DNA of 15,209 nucleotides from CAYVTZ01 sp964454685 (GTDB lineage: Bacteria > Bacillota > Clostridia > Christensenellales > Christensenellaceae): positions 1 through 15,209 of the forward strand of contig CAYVTZ010000059.1 in assembly GCA_964454685.1 (NCBI GenBank). Direction: 5' to 3'. Position 1 is the first letter of the stretch. Every line of letters starts with the position of its first letter. Positions 12,734 through 15,209 of the stretch are shown piece by piece. The notes beneath the pieces were generated by a model. The model saw nothing but the letters and a program-made list of their open reading frames with translations, was not told the DNA's origin and did not search any database. Both the position numbers and the translations under genes were made by a program.

Positions 12734-12953
12734 GCTTAGGTTTGGAGTGTTGGGCTATGTTCGTGCTGTATGCCTTTACTATATTAATTGATATAAGCTT
12801 ATACATCCACAAACTACAAGAAGTCCGTAGGACGGTGCAGGAAATGCCTAAATCTAAAGGTTTTTTTTGGCGTTAGCGTAACAGACTTTTTGCCGGTGTA
12901 ACCGCCGCACCTAATTTCGTATCAGGTTTGTCGGCTTCTTTCCATGCAAAAAC
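12712..12953. repeat. Long direct repeat, copy 1 (242 bp)
   Basis: Identical over its full 242 bp to 12965-13206, with an 11-bp spacer. It contains a plus-strand 39-codon ORF, a 12-bp palindrome TATAAGCTTATA, and hairpins that pair best on the minus strand. One of these, at 12904-12935, has a 7-pair stem inside an outer GCCG / CGGC stem. Perfect identity means a recent duplication or active homogenisation. Confidence 0.95.
12757..12876 (+). CDS. Putative 39-residue membrane peptide, copy 1 (toxin-like)
   Basis: A short plus-strand ORF within the first long repeat, opposite to all other genes. ATG is preceded by TTTGGAG with 9 nt between GGAG and ATG, a good ribosome site. Residues 2-17 are hydrophobic ('FVLYAFTILIDISLYI', one Asp), and the rest is polar and basic ('RRTVQEMPKSKG') ending Phe-Phe-Trp-Arg. 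Small size, one membrane segment and a basic tail with aromatic end match the layout of type I toxins such as Ldr, Fst or TxpA/BsrG, although I see no direct sequence match. It is duplicated exactly in the next repeat, as Ldr genes are in E. coli long direct repeats. A minus-strand hairpin RNA could be the antitoxin. It could also be a chance ORF inside a functional RNA or origin repeat. Confidence 0.45.
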   Translation: MFVLYAFTILIDISLYIHKLQEVRRTVQEMPKSKGFFWR

Positions 12954-12964
12954 GCAGGGGTTTT

Positions 12965-13206
12965 CATCAAACCGCCGAAGCGGCTTGCTTAGGTTTGGAG
13001 TGTTGGGCTATGTTCGTGCTGTATGCCTTTACTATATTAATTGATATAAGCTTATACATCCACAAACTACAAGAAGTCCGTAGGACGGTGCAGGAAATGC
13101 CTAAATCTAAAGGTTTTTTTTGGCGTTAGCGTAACAGACTTTTTGCCGGTGTAACCGCCGCACCTAATTTCGTATCAGGTTTGTCGGCTTCTTTCCATGC
13201 AAAAAC
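12965..13206. repeat. Long direct repeat, copy 2 (242 bp)
   Basis: Exact second copy of 12712-12953. It ends four bases before the bidirectional terminator at 13211-13241. Its left flank differs from copy 1, so its UUCG hairpin lacks the T-run there. Alternative readings of the pair are replication-origin repeats or a duplicated non-coding RNA. Confidence 0.95.
13010..13129 (+). CDS. Putative 39-residue membrane peptide, copy 2 (toxin-like)
   Basis: Identical in DNA and protein to the ORF at 12757-12876, with the same GGAG ribosome site. The frame can be extended upstream to an ATG at 12944, but that start lies in the tail of repeat copy 1, has no ribosome site and is not available to copy 1, so the 39-codon version is preferred. 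The bidirectional terminator at 13211-13241 lies 82 nt after the stop and suits a plus-strand transcript through both copies. Confidence 0.45.
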   Translation: MFVLYAFTILIDISLYIHKLQEVRRTVQEMPKSKGFFWR

Positions 13207-13210
13207 CCAC

Positions 13211-13241
13211 AAAAAAAAGGGCTCTGCTAAGCCCTTTTTTT
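13211..13241. terminator. Bidirectional terminator between primase and long repeats
   Basis: A perfect 12-pair stem whose arms read AAAAAAAGGGCT and AGCCCTTTTTTT on the minus strand, around a 6-nt loop, with A- and T-runs on both sides so it works in both directions. The TAG stop of the primase lies in the loop (13227-13229), so the terminator overlaps the end of the coding region. Confidence 0.9.
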
Positions 13242-14315
13242 CGTGTATCTCATGTGAAGGTAGTCATCCAGCCCTTTTACTTCTCTGTCCCAGCCGTAAA
13301 TGACACCCTTAATATTCAATTCTCTTTCCAGCAAGTCTCTAATCTTCTTTGCGCCCTTGCATACTTCCCTCTTCTTGACAATGTCCATGTCAAACACAAT
13401 TCGCGCCTCGGTTAAGTTCGGCAAATTTTTCAACATTTTAACAAGATTTTTTAAACTCGATACCCCCGGCACCGCCACCACCGTCCAACCGGTATAGGCG
13501 TGAATCACATTTGCCTTTATCGGTCCCTCAGTAATGTACACTCTACGCGCGTTAGGATCCCCTATAAAGTGGCAAAAGCACTCACTGCGGGTACCCTTCA
13601 TACTCGCAAACCGCGTCGCTCCTGTCGAGACCCAGCGGTATTTTTGCGCGGCTCCGTTGTCCCTTCTTACTTGGAGCCCCTGGATCCTGCCCTCTACATC
13701 TCTCACAGGGATCAGTATTCCCGATTTTTCCATTCTAAAACGCCAATATCCGTCATGATAGTAAAATCCGGGCACACCGCTCAAATCCACCTTTGTTGTC
13801 AGCCTTCGCGTTTGCGTGTAATTTGGAGCGCTTCGGTATTCCGAGACATTCTCCAAACCTCTTTCGCGCAGATTCCTTTCATGTTCGCTCTTCAAATCCA
13901 AATAATTTAACAGGACGGAATATGCCGCATGCCGTTTCTCTATGCTGGCAATCTTATACATGCCCGAGTAATCCACGGCTTTTTGTGCATTGTCCTTCAC
14001 TAAGGCACTTGGTTTAGTCGTAGGGGTTTTTACCTTGCACCCGTTGCTAACATATTTTTCAATTTCCTCGAGCGCTTCTTTTCTGCTTTCGTTAGTCCCA
14101 CGCATAAACTGCAATAGATCCAGCATCCCGCCGCCCGAGCCGCACTTGATGCAGTTCCAAACGCCCTCTCGGACCAGCACATGAAGGTGTTTTGAATTTT
14201 TTTGGTCACAAAACGGGCACTGGATGTCAAAAACTTGCGCTGAGGGATACCGCACACCTAGCATATCCAATATATCTGTGATTTCAAAAGAAAAACCATG
14301 TTCCCTATTACTCAC
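13227..14315 (-). CDS. CHC2-finger / Toprim DNA primase
   Basis: A 362-residue primase of the mobile-element type. Residues ~30-60 form a zinc finger C33-x2-C36-x18-C55-x2-C58. It has the DnaG CHC2 layout, but the usual His is replaced by Cys (CPFC). Residues ~260-353 are a Toprim domain with E263 in 'YITEGPIKA', D309-x-D311 in 'VFDMD' and 'KGLDDYL' at its end, the metal-binding acidic residues. The middle region with 'GILIPVRD.EGRIQGLQVRRD' resembles the DUF3854 stretch of element primases. There is no helicase domain, and the helicase-interaction region of DnaG is missing. The start is GTG with AAGGAGG 8 nt upstream. It follows the annealing-protein candidate after a strong hairpin and ends in a bidirectional terminator. 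It likely primes replication of the element or of transferred single-stranded DNA. Confidence 0.9.
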   Translation of the reverse strand: MSNREHGFSFEITDILDMLGVRYPSAQVFDIQCPFCDQKNSKHLHVLVREGVWNCIKCGSGGGMLDLLQFMRGTNESRKEALEEIEKYVSNGCKVKTPTTKPSALVKDNAQKAVDYSGMYKIASIEKRHAAYSVLLNYLDLKSEHERNLRERGLENVSEYRSAPNYTQTRRLTTKVDLSGVPGFYYHDGYWRFRMEKSGILIPVRDVEGRIQGLQVRRDNGAAQKYRWVSTGATRFASMKGTRSECFCHFIGDPNARRVYITEGPIKANVIHAYTGWTVVAVPGVSSLKNLVKMLKNLPNLTEARIVFDMDIVKKREVCKGAKKIRDLLERELNIKGVIYGWDREVKGLDDYLHMRYTKKRA

Positions 14316-14333
14316 GGTGAATTCCTCCTTATT

Positions 14334-14357
14334 GCAGACCGGAAGAATCCGGCCTGC
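14334..14357 (-). other. Strong hairpin directly before the primase ribosome site
   Basis: GCAGGCCGGA-TTCT-TCCGGTCTGC forms a 10-pair stem on the minus strand (one G-U; a mismatch on the plus strand). It sits between the two right-end genes, a few bases before the AAGGAGG of the primase, and has no T-run. It may set the relative output of the two genes by RNA processing or protection. Confidence 0.6.
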
Positions 14358-14372
14358 TTCTCTTTTTATTTC

Positions 14373-15149
14373 TTAAATCGCGTTTGCGCCGCGAACCAAC
14401 GTAACAGCAGCTTCCTTCACTAGCCGGGTATTCGGCGTAGCCTGGAATTCATCGCTTTCAAGCCACTTGACATAATCAGGATCCTCCTGCGCTATGTGGC
14501 CCATAAGCACGCCCTTGTGCTTACCCCGCAACTCGCAGACAGTGTTCATCGCGTCCTCAATCGACATCGACGTCAGCCCGATTTGCTGCGCTTCAGCCTT
14601 TTTCTTTTGAGCTTTTGCCTTGGCGGGCTGTTCTTCCTCAATGACCTCTATTTCTTCCGGCGCACTTTTTGCATCGGTTTCCTCAAAAAGCGGAGCTTCG
14701 CTGGCACCCGAAAAATTCGTGATGGAATTCAGTTCGTCGTCGCTAAATCCGGCTTGGAGCCCGAACCCCAAATAGGTCAACGCGCGACCCAGTGCCGCAG
14801 TCTGTGCCCAGCCGATATGCAACGGTGACGGAACGGTGTCCGTTGGAAGTCTGCATTCCATCGCTTCCGCTGTCGGCTTTTCATCGTTTCGTTCAAGGTA
14901 AATTTCCGCCTTTGCCATTACAGCGCCATTCGCCGAAAACTTCACAGGGTCAGTTTTGATCCGTGCGTTCGGATACTTCATTAAAAACCACGCCATTTGC
15001 GTTTTGACAGCAATGCTTTTTCTTTCATGTATCGTGCCTTCATCATATGTCTTGATATGCAACGCCGGGCAGAACCCTTCAACCTCGTTGATGGAGTCGA
15101 TTTTTTTCAAAGACTGTGCAAAAGCTTCCTGCTTGTTTAGTTCTTTCAT
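14373..15149 (-). CDS. Rad52/ERF-like ssDNA-annealing protein candidate
   Basis: A 258-residue protein. Residues ~40-130 contain 'RKSIAVKTQMAWFLMKYPNARIKTD', then 'AVMAKAEIYLE' and 'GWAQTAALGRALTYLGFGLQ'. I associate this pattern ('R..WF...YP...I.T', '.A.AEI', 'AET.A.GRAL..LGFG') with phage and mobile-element ssDNA-binding or annealing proteins. Residues ~150-190 are a charged linker rich in Glu, Lys and Ala, and ~195-258 form a small C-terminal helical domain. ATG is preceded by GAGGAG with 8 nt spacing. It is the first gene of a two-gene unit with the primase, which suits a role in handling single-stranded element DNA. The assignment is by motif memory; an accessory ssDNA-binding protein of unknown activity is also possible. 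Confidence 0.6.
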   Translation of the reverse strand: MKELNKQEAFAQSLKKIDSINEVEGFCPALHIKTYDEGTIHERKSIAVKTQMAWFLMKYPNARIKTDPVKFSANGAVMAKAEIYLERNDEKPTAEAMECRLPTDTVPSPLHIGWAQTAALGRALTYLGFGLQAGFSDDELNSITNFSGASEAPLFEETDAKSAPEEIEVIEEEQPAKAKAQKKKAEAQQIGLTSMSIEDAMNTVCELRGKHKGVLMGHIAQEDPDYVKWLESDEFQATPNTRLVKEAAVTLVRGANAI

Positions 15150-15176
15150 TTGTATTTCTCCTCGTATTATATATTT

Positions 15177-15201
15177 ATGGTGTTTTGTACAAGTACACCA
15201 T
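15177..15201 (-). promoter_or_regulatory. Operator-like inverted repeat before the annealing-protein gene
   Basis: ATGGTGT (15177-15183) and ACACCAT (15195-15201) are perfect 7-bp arms; the 11-nt centre contains the palindrome TTGTACAA. A TATAAT on the minus strand (15166-15171) lies just downstream, but its best -35 candidate TTGTAC is only 15 nt away. A repressor site overlapping a promoter is a reasonable reading. Confidence 0.4.
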
Positions 15202-15209
15202 ATAAAACT

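Noticed and set aside
12944..13129. 61-codon version of the second small ORF
   Set aside because: Its start lies in the tail of repeat copy 1 without a ribosome site, and the extension cannot exist in copy 1.
12712..13206. CRISPR array or retron RNA
   Set aside because: Only two 242-bp units with an 11-bp spacer, and no cas or reverse transcriptase gene nearby.
12712..13206. Insertion sequence or MITE pair
   Set aside because: No terminal inverted repeats or target duplications were seen at the ends of the units, and no transposase frame.

Overview
The window looks like part of a conjugative or integrative mobile element (ICE or plasmid) of a low-to-mid GC Bacillota, most likely a gut-type Clostridia. 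This rests on strong Shine-Dalgarno sites (GGAGG, AGGAGGAG), Gram-positive style signal peptides and a lipobox, a TrbL/VirB6-like protein with a Gly/Ala-rich tail, a membrane-anchored M23 hydrolase as used by Gram-positive type IV secretion systems, and a phage-like replication protein. No relaxase, coupling protein, VirB4 ATPase or integrase is visible, so only part of the element is present.

Eleven conventional genes plus an upstream DNA-metabolism pair are all on the minus strand and are read right to left. The right end (15149 to 13227) carries a Rad52/ERF-like ssDNA-annealing candidate and a CHC2-finger/Toprim primase that ends in a bidirectional terminator. Next comes a ~610-base intergenic region (12590-13226) built around a perfect 242-bp direct repeat in two copies 11 bp apart. 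Each copy carries, on the PLUS strand, a 39-codon ORF with its own ribosome binding site, encoding a small hydrophobic peptide with a basic tail. On the minus strand the same repeat folds into hairpins that rely on G-U pairs, one of them with a UUCG loop and a T-run. This arrangement resembles a duplicated type I toxin/antisense-RNA locus and is the most interesting feature of the window.

From 12589 leftward lie a winged-helix replication-type protein, a coupled ArpU-like helix-turn-helix regulator, and then a conjugation block: a small pilin-like membrane protein, TrbL/VirB6-like, and an M23 plus 3D-type cell-wall enzyme. The block from 5293 to 1585 looks like cargo: a compact radical-SAM methylthiotransferase-like protein without a TRAM domain, a membrane-anchored Mrr-type nuclease, a lipoprotein, a two-pass membrane protein and a tail-anchored Cys-cluster protein. 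At the left end a secreted Ig-like (Big_2) protein has its own strong promoter, a ~215-nt structured leader and a terminator.

Several gene junctions (near 1150, 5340, 9900-9990 and 14340) carry compact GC-rich hairpins. Some of these look like members of a dispersed palindromic intergenic repeat family, and one sits between a Shine-Dalgarno site and its start codon.
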